Of a stretch of DNA of 64,000 bases, positions 27,101 through 37,554 are shown one piece after another. Under the pieces are notes generated by a model. That model had not been told where the DNA came from. It saw only the letters and a list, made by a program, of their open reading frames with translations, and ran no database searches. The stretch comes from Membranipora membranacea. Lineage: Eukaryota > Bryozoa > Gymnolaemata > Cheilostomatida > Membraniporidae. The first letter of the stretch is position 1, and each line of letters begins with the position of its first letter. The position numbers were made by a program, and so were the translations under genes. The stretch is taken from positions 124,001-188,000 of the forward strand of contig OU612075.1 in the NCBI GenBank assembly GCA_914767715.1, written 5' to 3'.

Positions 27101-27221
27101 GTGTCATGGAAAACTGTGGGGAAAAATCAGACTAACCTTTGTCTTGTTTGTTGGTCATGAGAAATAGTTACACAGCCAGCATACACACTTCAAGTATACA
27201 CCTCTACTCGTCAGAGACAAA
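21108..27221. other. Intergenic region between divergent phosphodiesterase and ankyrin-caspase genes
   Basis: About 6.1 kb lie between the minus-strand start of the phosphodiesterase and the plus-strand start of ankyrin-caspase copy 1. The region is made of diverged internal repeats: 22846-23010 resembles 24888-25060, and 23460-23990 resembles 26110-26640. It also has an ACCACACCAG run (22480-22515), G runs (23338-23357) and a C run (24649-24659). Short open stretches at 24027-24344 recur at 52081-52401 but show no splice signals or family match. Any promoters of the two genes should lie here. Confidence 0.6.
22480..22515. repeat. 10-nt ACCACACCAG tandem repeat
   Basis: Three to four units of ACCACACCAG. 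The duplicate at 50540-50625 is expanded and less regular. Confidence 0.85.
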
Positions 27222-29966
27222 ATGGCTGCCGCTAGTGCTATTAAGGAATATCCGATAAAGTTTGACAGTGAAGGCTCACTAATCTGGGACATGAGTAAAA
27301 TAGAGAATCATCTGATAGAACTCAACTACAATCAGACTGATGTCTTCAGGCTAACTGAGTGCCTGACTCTGGAGAGAGGTTCTGGGTTGTTAAGTTTTAA
27401 CATCAGAGTTCGCTTACAGAATCAGGAGAGAGAAGATGTGAAGTATTGTGGTCTAGGTGCACTGATTGATCATGATGATGCTTTGAGAATGTTACTTCAG
27501 TCTCTAAGTGATGAGGACAGGATTAGATTACTTCATATTGAGACGTCACCAGGTAGCTGTTATACACTACTTCACTATATAGCTGCTTGGGGTAAGACAG
27601 AGACAATGCAGACAATATTAGAGTTAGTTAGAGAGGATCTACACTATGACTTACTCTGTGTACAGGAGGATGGACTCAAGAGTACACCGATCCACTTTGC
27701 ATGTATGTATAATGAGGCTGATGTATTAGAGGAAATAATCAGACTTTCCTCAGCTCATGCACGGTATAAACTTCTACAGATACCTGATAAATACGGAGAT
27801 ACACCTTTACATTATGCAGCAGCGAATGGTCTTACACAATGTATCAGGATTATCGCTGACTCTGTAACAGCTGATCAGCTCATCTACTTACTGAGGATAA
27901 CAGACACTAATAGACTCACACCTGTACAGCTGGCAGCACTACGTAACGAGCAGGAATCAGTGAAGCTTCTACAGGATTATCAGACTAAAGCTCTTATAGA
28001 CATAGCTCTACTACAAACTGAATATACAGGTGATCATATTCATCAAGTTTTATTATTATATGCTGACTGTTAAAAATAAATGTGTTCTTAGTTTTTTTGG
28101 GAAGATAAATAGTCATTATAAATTATCTGCGATTTGTTTGTTCTTTCTTCCCAACACTAAGCAGATTATTCAAAATTCAGTTTAGAATAAGACAGGGCAA
28201 TACAATATGTCAAAAATAGACAGAAATAACCGAGTAAATTTCCTGTTTTCGTCTGTCTGTGTGACCTTGAGCAACCCTTTGTTGTCACTCCCTGGGATGA
28301 TGAGAAGCTTAATTATGACGCTATCATCAATCATCATTTTATAAAGACAGACCTTGATCTGATGTCTGAAGTAGAAAGTGTTTATTGTCTATCAACCTGC
28401 AAACCTGCTGCAGGCGTTACATCAATTGATAGCATTGATAACCAGTACATTTTGGTCAAAAGTTATAATATAATTGGCCAAAAGTTAAAGAGTTTGGAAT
28501 TTAGGGAATTTCCATCCCTTTCTGGGTGTACTGTGTACTAAAAAATTGTGTGGTTACATAGTTCTGAATAAATTCTAAAATAAGAGACAACACGAACTTT
28601 CGCAATTAAATTGATTAAGAATTACCTCAATATCATTGCTTGTCTATGTTATGAATTGTGGAAAATGTATAAAAATTGACCTCCAATATTCAATGATTAG
28701 TATTGACTCTATTTCAACTCACAGTTAGAGAAGAACAGATACAACAGATCATAGACCGAGAGCCGTTATCACCTGGTCAGATCGAAGAGTTATCTCCCTA
28801 CAGTCCTCAGTATGTGATTCCACACAACCAGACTAAGAGTAAGAGGTATGGACTGATCCTCTACAGCACTGAGCACAGACACGGAGGTGAGGAAGAAGCG
28901 GAGAACTTCAAACAAGCTTTAGAGACCGCAGGATGTGTTGTCACTAAGTTAGAATGGTCACACACAGAAGAGCTGAGCAGTATGATAGACAGCTCACTAG
29001 AAGGGATGGTTGGTGACTGCTCTCTGCTGATTGTGGCTGTGATGACTCATGGATACAGAGGAGCATTGAGAGGAAGTGATAACTCCGAGGTTCCAATCAA
29101 CAACATTCTGTTCCAGCTAAACAACACCCTTCCGAAGCATGTACCACTGGTAAGTTTCTTTTGCTAAAACTGAATTGTTGTGGGGATAAAAAAAGGTGAA
29201 TAGCTGAGAGTGAATCTATTGCTTCTCAAACAGCTCTCAGTGAGTCCAAGTCTAATAATGACTTGCTTGACTGTATACCATCCTTTGACATGGTGGGTTC
29301 TCGGAGGATGTTTTCACCCTGAACTTCAGAACAAAACAAATAATAATGAATCAAGAATCATTTTTCTGTTTTGTATATTTGATTAGCAAGATAATTAGTG
29401 ACAATATTGTAGAAATATTGTTTAGATTTCTTTTTCAAACTCTGTCTGGAAAGGCATCATGGATAAATGGTTTTGATGATATTGAGTGGTTGTCGCAGTC
29501 ATTTTTAGGCTCTCGTTGGCCAGTTTTGTTGATACACGAACCTAACATTGTTCTTCAGGTCCCAATAAGTTCTCCATTTCTTACACAGGTGATGGTTATA
29601 CAAGCCTGTCAGATATTCATCACACATGGAGTTGTACAACCACAAGATTACGAATCAGATCCAGCTACTCCAAGTCAAGTCATCGACCCACACAGCAACA
29701 AACACATAGTTCTACGCAGACCACACACAGCGCTGTTATTAGCTACAGTGACAGGTGGTCTAGCTATCAGAGGGGCTTTTACAGGAGCCTTAGCAGATCA
29801 GATCAGAGCGGCTGATGGTAAGACAGATATATCCACCATGTTTAATAGAGCTGTTAACAGCATGATAAGAAATGAGCCGGCTTGTGCTGGTCAGACACCA
29901 GAAATTAGAGCCACGACAGATAAAAATCTGATTCTACCCAGAGTCGATAACAATACAGCTGCATGA
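27222..29966 (+). CDS. Ankyrin repeat-caspase fusion protein, copy 1 (type I)
   Basis: Exons 27222-28029, 28725-29149 and 29589-29966 have donors CAG|GTGATC and CTG|GTAAGT, acceptors CTCACAG and TTACACAG, and phases 1 and 0; the product is 536 residues. Residues 1-85 are unrecognised. About four ankyrin repeats cover 114-262, with TLLHYIAAWGKTE, TPIHFACMYNEAD, TPLHYAAANGLTQ and TPVQLAALRNEQE. The caspase domain covers about 308-530: KRYGLILYS opens p20, catalytic His378 is in VMTHGYRG, and catalytic Cys418 is in VIQACQIF. The p10 part has the substrate-pocket-like Arg472 in GGLAIRG. Caspases are cysteine proteases that cut after Asp in cell death and inflammation; the fused ankyrin domain probably binds a protein partner. 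No CARD, DED or death domain is seen. The start ATG has a good context (AAAATGGC). Confidence 0.88.
28075..28080 (+). promoter_or_regulatory. Intronic polyadenylation signal, copy 1
   Basis: AATAAA is followed by TGTGTT and lies 2 nt after an in-frame TAA reached by reading through the intron 1 donor. The same layout occurs in the other three copies. Use of this signal would make an ankyrin-only protein ending in the residues YADC. Confidence 0.5.
28081..28724 (+). other. Intron 1 of ankyrin-caspase copy 1
   Basis: This intron is conserved in all four copies at nucleotide level. A reading frame starting near 28208 is open for 111 codons only in copy 3 (57132-57467). Here a single-base deletion (AGCTTA for AGCTTTA) breaks it, so I treat it as intron. 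Confidence 0.6.
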
Positions 29967-30718
29967 ATGGAGAATGTCAGCACGGTTAACTCTGTCTCTG
30001 ATATGAAAACTATTATTTTATCCTTGAATACTGTTTAATCAATTAATGTTTATTAGTAACACTGACATCAATAATAATGATACAATACAATATACATACT
30101 ACTATATTGTGAGTATGTCTCCTTTAATATATTACATTATTTTTTTGTAATATTTTGTCATATAACATACTATATCATTAAGCTAAAAATTACAAAATAT
30201 TTTATCTGGCTATCTGGATGACCAAAATACACATTATTTTACCTCACGAGGCATCATGTTAGGGCCCTAATGTTCATAATATTGATAGAGTGCATAGAGC
30301 GTTCATAAGTTGCCTGTAAATAAAAGACGTCTGAAATAAGCTGCCATTGAATTTAAGTATTACACAATTCAGACTTATTGTTCTGATATTGATTGAGGGA
30401 TTTTTTATGAGTCATGGAAAACTGTGGGGAAAATTGGAACTGAGCGCTGCTTTATTTAAGGCTCAATACATAAATGAGCTAGTCACACACTCACACAGGC
30501 ATAACTTACACAGAATATTGACTACTTATTGAGGACTTCACCTGTGATAAAATGGCTGCCGCTAGTGCTATTAAGGAATATCCGATAAAGTTTGACAGTG
30601 AAGGCTCACTAATCTGGGACACGAGTAAACTAGAGAATCATCTGATAGAACTCAACTACAATCAGACTGATGTCTTCAGGCTAACTGAGTGCCTGACTCT
30701 GGAGAGAGGTTCTGGGTT

Positions 30719-32057
30719 CTTCCGATTCTTCCGATAGGTTGATCGCCGTCGGAGTAGTTGTCTCCTTTCAAGGGCGATATGCTGTGTAGTGATAACAGAG
30801 TGAGACTTGATTATCTGGATGTAAATAACAGTATATCAGTCATCGGAGATGTAACAGTTAGGTATTTTGTATAGCTTCACAGCCACGACTCGCAAGGGAT
30901 CAATTCAAGGAGGGTTTTGGCGTCACATTCACAATCGCAGGGTTTTCAGCAGTGGGTTGTTAACATATAAGGGGAGGATAAGGAGAAATTGACAGACAAC
31001 TTTTGTTAGTAATCTGGGACAACACTGTAGGGGTTTCCAGTGGATTATCAGACACCAGGCCACACCACACTCGGGACCAGATCAGGGTAACAAGTCCTTG
31101 CCCATACACTAAAATCAACCACAACAGGCGCCGGGAGCCGAGCACGGGGAAGGGGGCTTAGTGCCTTCGAGAAAACGGCAACAAATGCACAATCGAAACA
31201 GCACTGAGTACTTGTTTCATGAGTTGGTAAATATTGTTGGAGTTGAGTAAGACGAGAGCAACAAATTATAAACGGAGTAGGATGGCTAATATACAATGAA
31301 ATAGGACAGTCCAGTATGTCGATGAGAGTAGTCAGTGGTGTGAGTCATAAGTCAGTAAACAATATCATGAGTCATCAGTAGTACAATAACGATCAATAGA
31401 TAAATGAGCAACAAGGGATATAGTAATGCGAACAACGAACAACATATACAGTTATCATAAATCAGTTCGATGGATAGCTGGGTTGAGATATCGGTAGACT
31501 CGCTGTTTGAAAGCATATTTCTTCACATTGGTGTTGATTGTACCAACAACAGAACCTGTCCGGGTGTTGTGATTGTGCATATGGCTTGTGGAGACTTTGC
31601 CTTCATCAACAGCTGCTGAACCTGCAATGATTTTGAAGTACAATTTTAGATCGGAATTTTGTCGTCTTTCAGCTAGAGTCTGCCAATCGAACTGAGACAT
31701 GAGATCACTGATATGATCCGACTTCTTTTTGTGAAAAGCCCATCTGAAAGCCTTCCGATTAATCGCTTCCATAGTGTCGATGTGTTTCACCAAGTGAGGC
31801 GACCAGCTTTGAGAAGCGTATTCCAGTATAGGCCTACAAATACATTTATAGCAAATAGCTCTGGATTTTGTACGAGCTTTTTTCAAATTTCTCATCAACA
31901 TATGAAGTATTTGAGTGGCTTTTTTACATATCTCCCTGATGTGTTTGTCGAAGGATAATTGGTCATCTATATGTACACCAAGATATTTAATACTGGAGAC
32001 TTGAGTCAGCTTGGAGTTGTTGAGCATGTAACTAGCCTGGGTTGAGTTATGTTTTTG
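30719..32057 (-). mobile_element. 5'-truncated non-LTR retrotransposon in ankyrin exon
   Basis: Comparison with copy 4 shows about 1.34 kb inserted between GGGTT and TTTAGTTTTAAC. On the minus strand it encodes about 200 residues of the C-terminal part of a reverse transcriptase: IKYLGVHIDDQLSFDKHI, then ILEYASQSWSP and MEAINRKAFRW. These are typical of the thumb and following region in CR1/L2/jockey-type elements. The 3' UTR runs down to about 30719 and ends in two copies of a 9-nt ATCGGAAGA unit, a short tandem tail as found in CR1-like clades. The polymerase core and endonuclease are missing through 5' truncation. Confidence 0.85.
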
Positions 32058-32749
32058 TTTTAGTTTTAACATCAGAGTCCGCTTACAGAATCAGGAGAGA
32101 GAAGATGTAAAGTATTGTAGTCTAGGTGAACTGGTTAATAATCATGATGATGTTTTGAGAATGTTACTTCAGTCTCTAAGTGATGAGGACAGGATTAGAT
32201 TACTTCATACTAGAGGCTCGATATTCAGTTGGACATTACTTCACTATATAGTTTATCAGGGTACGACAGAGATAATGCAGACAATATTAGAGTTAGTTAG
32301 AGAGGACCTACACTATGACTTACTCTGTGTACAGGAGGATGACACAGGAATCAAGAGGACACCGATCCACTTGGCATGTTGGCTTAATAAGTCGGATGTA
32401 TTAGAGGAAATAATCAGACTGACCCCAGCTCATACACGGTATAAACTCCTACAGATACTTGATGAATACGAAGCTACACCTTTACATGATGCAGTAGCGT
32501 TAGGTCGTACACAATGTATCATGATTATCGCTGACTCTGTAACAGCTGATCAGCTCATCTACTTACTGAGGATAACAGAGACTGATAGACGCACACCTGT
32601 ACAGCTGGCAGCACTATGTAACAAGCAGGAATCAGTGAAGCTTCTACAGGATTATCCGACTAAAGCTCTTATAGACATAGCTCTACTACAAACTGATTAT
32701 ACAGGTGATCATATTTATCAAGTTTTATTATTATATACTGACTGTCAAA

Positions 32750-32755
32750 AATAAA
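32750..32755 (+). promoter_or_regulatory. Intronic polyadenylation signal, copy 2
   Basis: AATAAA followed by TGTGTT, overlapping the read-through stop. Same position as in the other copies. Confidence 0.4.
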
Positions 32756-32967
32756 TGTGTTGTTAGTTTTTTAGGGAAAATAAATAGTCATTATAAATTA
32801 TCTGCGATTTGTTTGTTCTTTCTTTCCAACACTAAGCAGATTTTTCAAAATTCAGTTTAGAATAATACAGGGCAATACAATATGTCAAAAATAGACAGAA
32901 ATAACCAAGTAAATTTTCTGTTTTCGTCTGTCTGTGTGACCTTGAGCAACCCTTAGTAGTCACTCCC

Positions 32968-33052
32968 TAGCCCTGTTCACACGGCCACAGGTTTTGGTTT
33001 TTTTGGTTTTGTACCAAAAAAACCAAAACCTGTGGCCGTGTGAACAGGGCTA
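32968..33052. mobile_element. 85-bp hairpin insertion with 9-bp target duplication
   Basis: TAGCCCTGTTCACACGGCC and the bases after it form a near-perfect inverted repeat spanning the whole element, with a loop of only a few bases. GTCACTCCC is present once in copies 1, 3 and 4 but flanks the element on both sides here (32959-32967 and 33053-33061). The 9-bp duplication shows transposition of a tiny non-autonomous DNA element; 8-10-bp duplications occur in hAT and Mutator-like families. Confidence 0.9.
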
Positions 33053-34477
33053 GTCACTCCCCGGGATGATGAGAAGCTTTAATTATGTCGCTATCATCAA
33101 TCATCATTTTATAAAGACAGACCTTGATCTGATGTCTGAAGTAGATAAGTGTTTATTGTCTACCAACCTGCAAACCTGCTGCAGGCGTTACATCAATTGA
33201 TAGTATTGATACCAAAAGTCATAATATAATTGGCCAAAAGTTAAAGAGCTTGGGATTTAGGGAATTTCCATCCCTTTCTGGGTGTACTGTGTACTAAAAT
33301 TGTGTGGTTACATAGTTCTGAATAAATTCTAAAATAAGAGACAACACAAACTTTCGCAATTAAATTGAGTAAGAATTACCTCAATATCATTGCTTGTCTA
33401 TGTTATGAATTGTGGAAAATGTATAAAAATTGAACTCCATTATTCAATGATTAGTATTGACTCTATTTCAACTCACAGTTAGAGAAGAACAGATACAACA
33501 GATCATAGACCGAGAGCCGTTATCACCTGGTCAGATCGAAGAGTTGTCTCCCTATAGTCCTCAGTATGTGATTCCACACAACCAGACTAAGAGTAAGAGG
33601 TATGGTCTGATCCTCTACAGCACTAAGGACAGACACGGAGCTGAGGAAGAGGCGGAGAACTTCAAACAAGCACTGGAGACCGCAGGATGTGATGTCACCA
33701 AGTTAGAATAGTCACACACAGAAGAGCTGAGCAGTATGATAGACAGCTCACTAGAAGGGATGGTTGGTGACTGTTCTCTGCTGATTGTGGCTGTGATGAC
33801 TCATGGATACAGAGGAGCGTTTGCAGGCAATGAAGATTCTGAGATTCCAATCAACAACGTTCTTTTCCAACTCAAACATGCTCTTCCAAAACACGTACCA
33901 CTGGTAAGCTCCAAATAGTGTATTGTTAAATCCTTGGATAAGCTACCAATATTCCGGCTCAAGCTTACTTTCATTTGACAACCATATACTGAGCTATAAC
34001 CACCACATGCACGAAGTAAGATTCCCCATTTGTAGACTAATTCTTTGATGTGCTTATATATTTTCCAATAAAAGCCTCGATTTCTTTCAGGTGATGGTTA
34101 TACAAGCCTGTCAGATATTCACCACTCATGGAGTTGTAAAACCTCAAGATTACGAATCAGATCCAGCTACTCCCAGTCATGTCATCGACCCACACAGCAA
34201 CAAACACATAGTTCTACGCAGACCACACACAGTTCTGCTACTAGCTACAGTAACAGGTGGTCTAGCCATAAGAGGGGCTTTTACAGTTGCCTTAGCGGAT
34301 CAGATCAGCGCGGCTGATGGTAAAACTGATATCTACTCCATGTTTAATCAAGCAGTCAGGAATATGATCAGAGACGACACAAATCAGAGACCAGAATTTA
34401 GAGCCACAACAGAATCTAGTCTTGTACTTCCACCTGCTGCTAATAATGAAGCCGCTGCTGTTGGATCCTCAGTTTAA

Positions 34478-36059
34478 AAAGATTCTCTTTTCAAGGTAGC
34501 ACCAATTGATGTTATTTAAAAGCATGAAGTGTCAATATAATTAAGTGTTCTTCTTCTCTTTTATTGTTATGCTAAGGGTCCATTTTTATACTCAATGCTT
34601 TTGTTTGGCCCTTTTAATTTGTAACATCACCTGTTGTGAACTATGGCCTCACATCATCATTTTTGATTTCCAGTTTTCATATATAAAGCTGTTTTCTTTC
34701 TCGAAAAGTGTTCTTAGCCAAAGTATCTATGATGTGAAAGGCTCCACTAAGTGTGCTTGAGTGAAATTTCCTGACTGGCCACACAACACTCACTAGCCTT
34801 ATCTCTACAGTCATTAGATGTAGGCTATAGGTTTTTACATCATGACCATACTATCTAGATGGAATCTACGATATTCTTTCCCTCAACATTGGTATAAATT
34901 TGATACACTTTATTGATGTATATATATATATGTCTTTGACTATTGGTTGATTTATAATAAAAGGTGCGCCATGCAAACATTGATTATTGATAATTGATCA
35001 GTTCAGGCCAGTTGACAGTAAAACGGCACTAGCTAAGAGACCCTAACCCAGATCGATTTGCATAGACAAGTAGAGCTGGATATTCAACGCGATTAAGATT
35101 GCCTAAACTTTTTCATAAAACAGCATATGAAAACATGACAATGTAAACATTGAGACAAAGTAGGATGTCGCTCATCGTTGACCAAGTGAGTAGTTCAAAT
35201 TTTCAACAACAATATAATCAAGCCATTGCAAAAGTCATTCTATAATTAAACACAAATCTGTAAAACTGATGCAAACGTGGAGGCCCAGCACAATGATGGA
35301 TACTGATTTTGAGTGACATAGTCAAAGAGTTGTCTCGTCATTTATTAAAGGGAGACAACTACATAACATATTGTATAGAATAGTTAATTACAGTATGGAA
35401 TTCTCACCTCAGATCTCCAGTTACAGCAGGATACCAAACATAATAATAATAATAAAAATTTTATTTGGTGGATCTGAACAAAATCATGAGATTCCCTGAA
35501 CGCATCTTGACAGAGTAATTGATGTTGTTCTATTCTGAATTGAGACTATAAACAGGAGCTCGTCACTGTTCTTGCAAAACTATTATACCGATGAATTCTG
35601 GGGAGGGAATTCATTGGCAGTCTTGGGTGTTGTGAGGTGAAGTAGGATCTCATAGCAATAAAACCGACACGACATCACAATATTATGGCATATGGCACCT
35701 CTTGCAATACTTATGCGCAACAAGCAGTGTTATGGGTACCGGGACGGCATGAGGGGGTCCTACCACTGCTCTGCAACATTGCTGTATGCGTTGTGTGGCA
35801 TCTCAGCATGTAGTTTTAGAATTGCATTGAACTGAGAACCTAGAATACCTTGTAAAATTCACCATCAGCTGTACCAACGAACCTTAATGCTTCTTATTTG
35901 ATACTTGGAAAGTTATCATTCTTTTTTCTGGTAAAGGTTCCAGCAATGTTTCAGGCTCGTTTAGTGGTAATTCGTCCGTGTCAGACAACATGAAAAGCTG
36001 CCATAGGAGGATCTACAAGTATCGAACAACCACCGACAAAGGTTATTCAACAATTCAGT
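34478..36059. other. 3' flank of copy 2, non-coding
   Basis: The first ~690 nt (to 35167) match 63305-64000, the flank of copy 4. An AATAAA at 34957-34962 is the likely poly(A) signal, giving a 3' UTR of about 0.5 kb. A short TA run lies at 34917-34931. From 35168 to 36059 I see no gene. Confidence 0.6.
34957..34962 (+). promoter_or_regulatory. Polyadenylation signal of copy 2
   Basis: AATAAA about 480 nt past the stop, conserved at 63789-63794 in copy 4. Confidence 0.45.
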
Positions 36060-36310
36060 GGTGAAAACAAAGAAGCTCTATTGGTGGAGGTCAGTGTTGC
36101 GGTGAGGTATTAGGTACTGCTGGTTCTGCCTGCTAGTACTGCCAGGATATGGATGAATGTTGCTATACTCTGCCATATCAGTGTCCACTTCACCAAAGTG
36201 TATGGCTCGGAAGAGTCCAATTCTCTGATATTCTCTCCTAGTAGTTAGATTGTGCCATTCTGAGTATTCTATTTGCTGCCAAGTGCCAGTCACATGGGCT
36301 AACCGTGGGA
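36060..36310 (-). mobile_element. Non-LTR retrotransposon 3' fragment
   Basis: The minus strand encodes EWHNLTTRREYQRIGLFRAI and, at the end, YLIPHRNTDLHQ. The fragment at 49429-49749 has the equivalent WDTLKDRRERRRLGIFRAM and YFIPHCNTKLHQ. Both are the C-terminal tail of a reverse-transcriptase ORF. Only this relic is present. Confidence 0.7.
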
Positions 36311-36314
36311 TATT

Positions 36315-36410
36315 GTATGTATGTATGTATGTATGTATGTATGTATGTATGTATGTATGTGAGTGTGTGTGTGTATGTATGTATGTATGTATGTATGTAT
36401 GTACAACACA
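36315..36410. repeat. TATG tetranucleotide microsatellite
   Basis: TATG units run almost without break, interrupted by a short GTGTGTGTG stretch near 36361-36372. Confidence 0.95.
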
Positions 36411-36682
36411 TTATTGACTGAAGGGAGGAGGATGATATCCTAATTATCGTATACTTTTGTATGGCTGAGACAAGATGGAGGATAGAGGTGTGGATATCAC
36501 CAGGATAGAATTAATCAGTCGAGGATTTACCATCAGACATTGTCATCTCGATTAAGGAGTTAACAGAGAAAGAACCCAACGATTTTAGATTTACAGAGTC
36601 GAGAAATACTCTTCAAAAGCCTCGATCCGGACCCTAAACTGGCAACTGTTGAGTTAGCCTGCCTTGACAACCAACCTAGCCT

Positions 36683-37554
36683 GGCTACTCAGGCACTAGC
36701 TACATCCTATGTAGTAAAAGGGTAATGTGACTCTAAGGCTACTCAGGCACTAGCTACATCCTATGTAGTAAAAGGGTAATGTGACTCTAAGGCTACTCAG
36801 GCACTAGCTACATCCTATGTAGTAAAAGGGTAATGTGACTCTAAGGCTACTCAGGCACTAGCTACATCCTATGTAGTAAAAGGGTTATGTGACTCTAAGG
36901 CTACTCAGGCACTAGCTACATCCCTATGTAGTAAAAGGGTAATGTGACTCTAAGGCTACTCAGGCACTAGCTACATCCCTATGTAGTAAAAGGGTAATGT
37001 GACTCTAAGGCTACTCAGGCACTAGCTACATCCCTATGTAGTAAAAGGGTAATGTGACTCTAAGGCTACTCAGGCACTAGCTACATCCTATGTAGTAAAA
37101 GGGTTATGTGACTCTAAGGCTACTCAGGCACTAGCTACATCCCTATGTAGTAAAAGGGTAATGTGACTCTAAGGCTACTCAGGCACTAGCTACATCCCTA
37201 TGTAGTAAAAGGGTAATGTGACTCTAAGGCTACTCAGGCACTAGCTACATCCCTATGTAGTAAAAGGGTTATGTGACTCTAAGGCTACTCAGGCACTAGC
37301 TACATCCCTATGTAGTAAAAGGGTTATGTGACTCTAAGGCTACTCAGGCACTAGCTACATCCCTATGTAGTAAAAGGGTAATGTGACTCTAAGGCTACTC
37401 AGGCACTAGCTACATCCCTATGTAGTAAAAGGGTAATGTGACTCTAAGGCTACTCAGGCACTAGCTACATCCTATGTAGTAAAAGGGTAATGTGACTCTA
37501 AGGCTACTCAGGCACTAGCTACATCCTATGTAGTAAAAGGGTAATGTGACTCTA
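36683..37554. repeat. 54/55-nt minisatellite, 16 copies
   Basis: Sixteen head-to-tail units start with GGCTACTCAGGCACTAG and end with GTGACTCTAA. Units are 54 nt (TCCTAT) or 55 nt (TCCCTAT), with a second variable base (GGTAATG or GGTTATG, the latter in units 4, 8, 11 and 12). CTACAT and ATGTAG in each unit form a short inverted repeat. Near-perfect identity implies recent expansion or homogenisation. Confidence 0.97.

Larger units (their letters stand above)
14228..27105. repeat. Segmental duplication, copy A
   Basis: This stretch is colinear with 42436-55147. It starts at GTGTAACTTAGCTA and ends at the GGGGATTTTATATGTGTCA motif upstream of the first ankyrin-caspase gene. Copy A has about 3.4 kb (near 15735-19153) that copy B lacks. 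It lacks the P-element-like insertion and the retroelement tail found in B. It contains the intact phosphodiesterase exons 1 to 3. Confidence 0.85.
30552..34477 (+). pseudogene. Ankyrin repeat-caspase fusion, copy 2 (type II), pseudogene
   Basis: The gene has the same three-exon plan: exon 1 is 30552-32704 including an insertion, then 33479-33903 and 34091-34477. Two lesions are visible. First, about 1.34 kb of non-LTR retrotransposon (about 30719-32057, opposite strand) splits exon 1 after codon 55. Second, the Trp codon matching Trp347 of copy 1 is TAG at 33709-33711, upstream of both catalytic residues. The QACQIF and MTHGYRG motifs and all splice sites survive, so decay looks recent. Intron 1 also carries an 85-bp hairpin insertion. 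Its partner in the second duplication unit is copy 4, with the same type II features (NEDSEIPINN and the C-terminal AAAVGSSV). Confidence 0.9.

Noticed and set aside
30347-30532. A 61-codon frame just upstream of the copy 2 start, also present upstream of copy 3
   Set aside because: It begins at a non-ATG codon, and copy 4 breaks it with an internal stop. It looks like promoter or 5' leader sequence.
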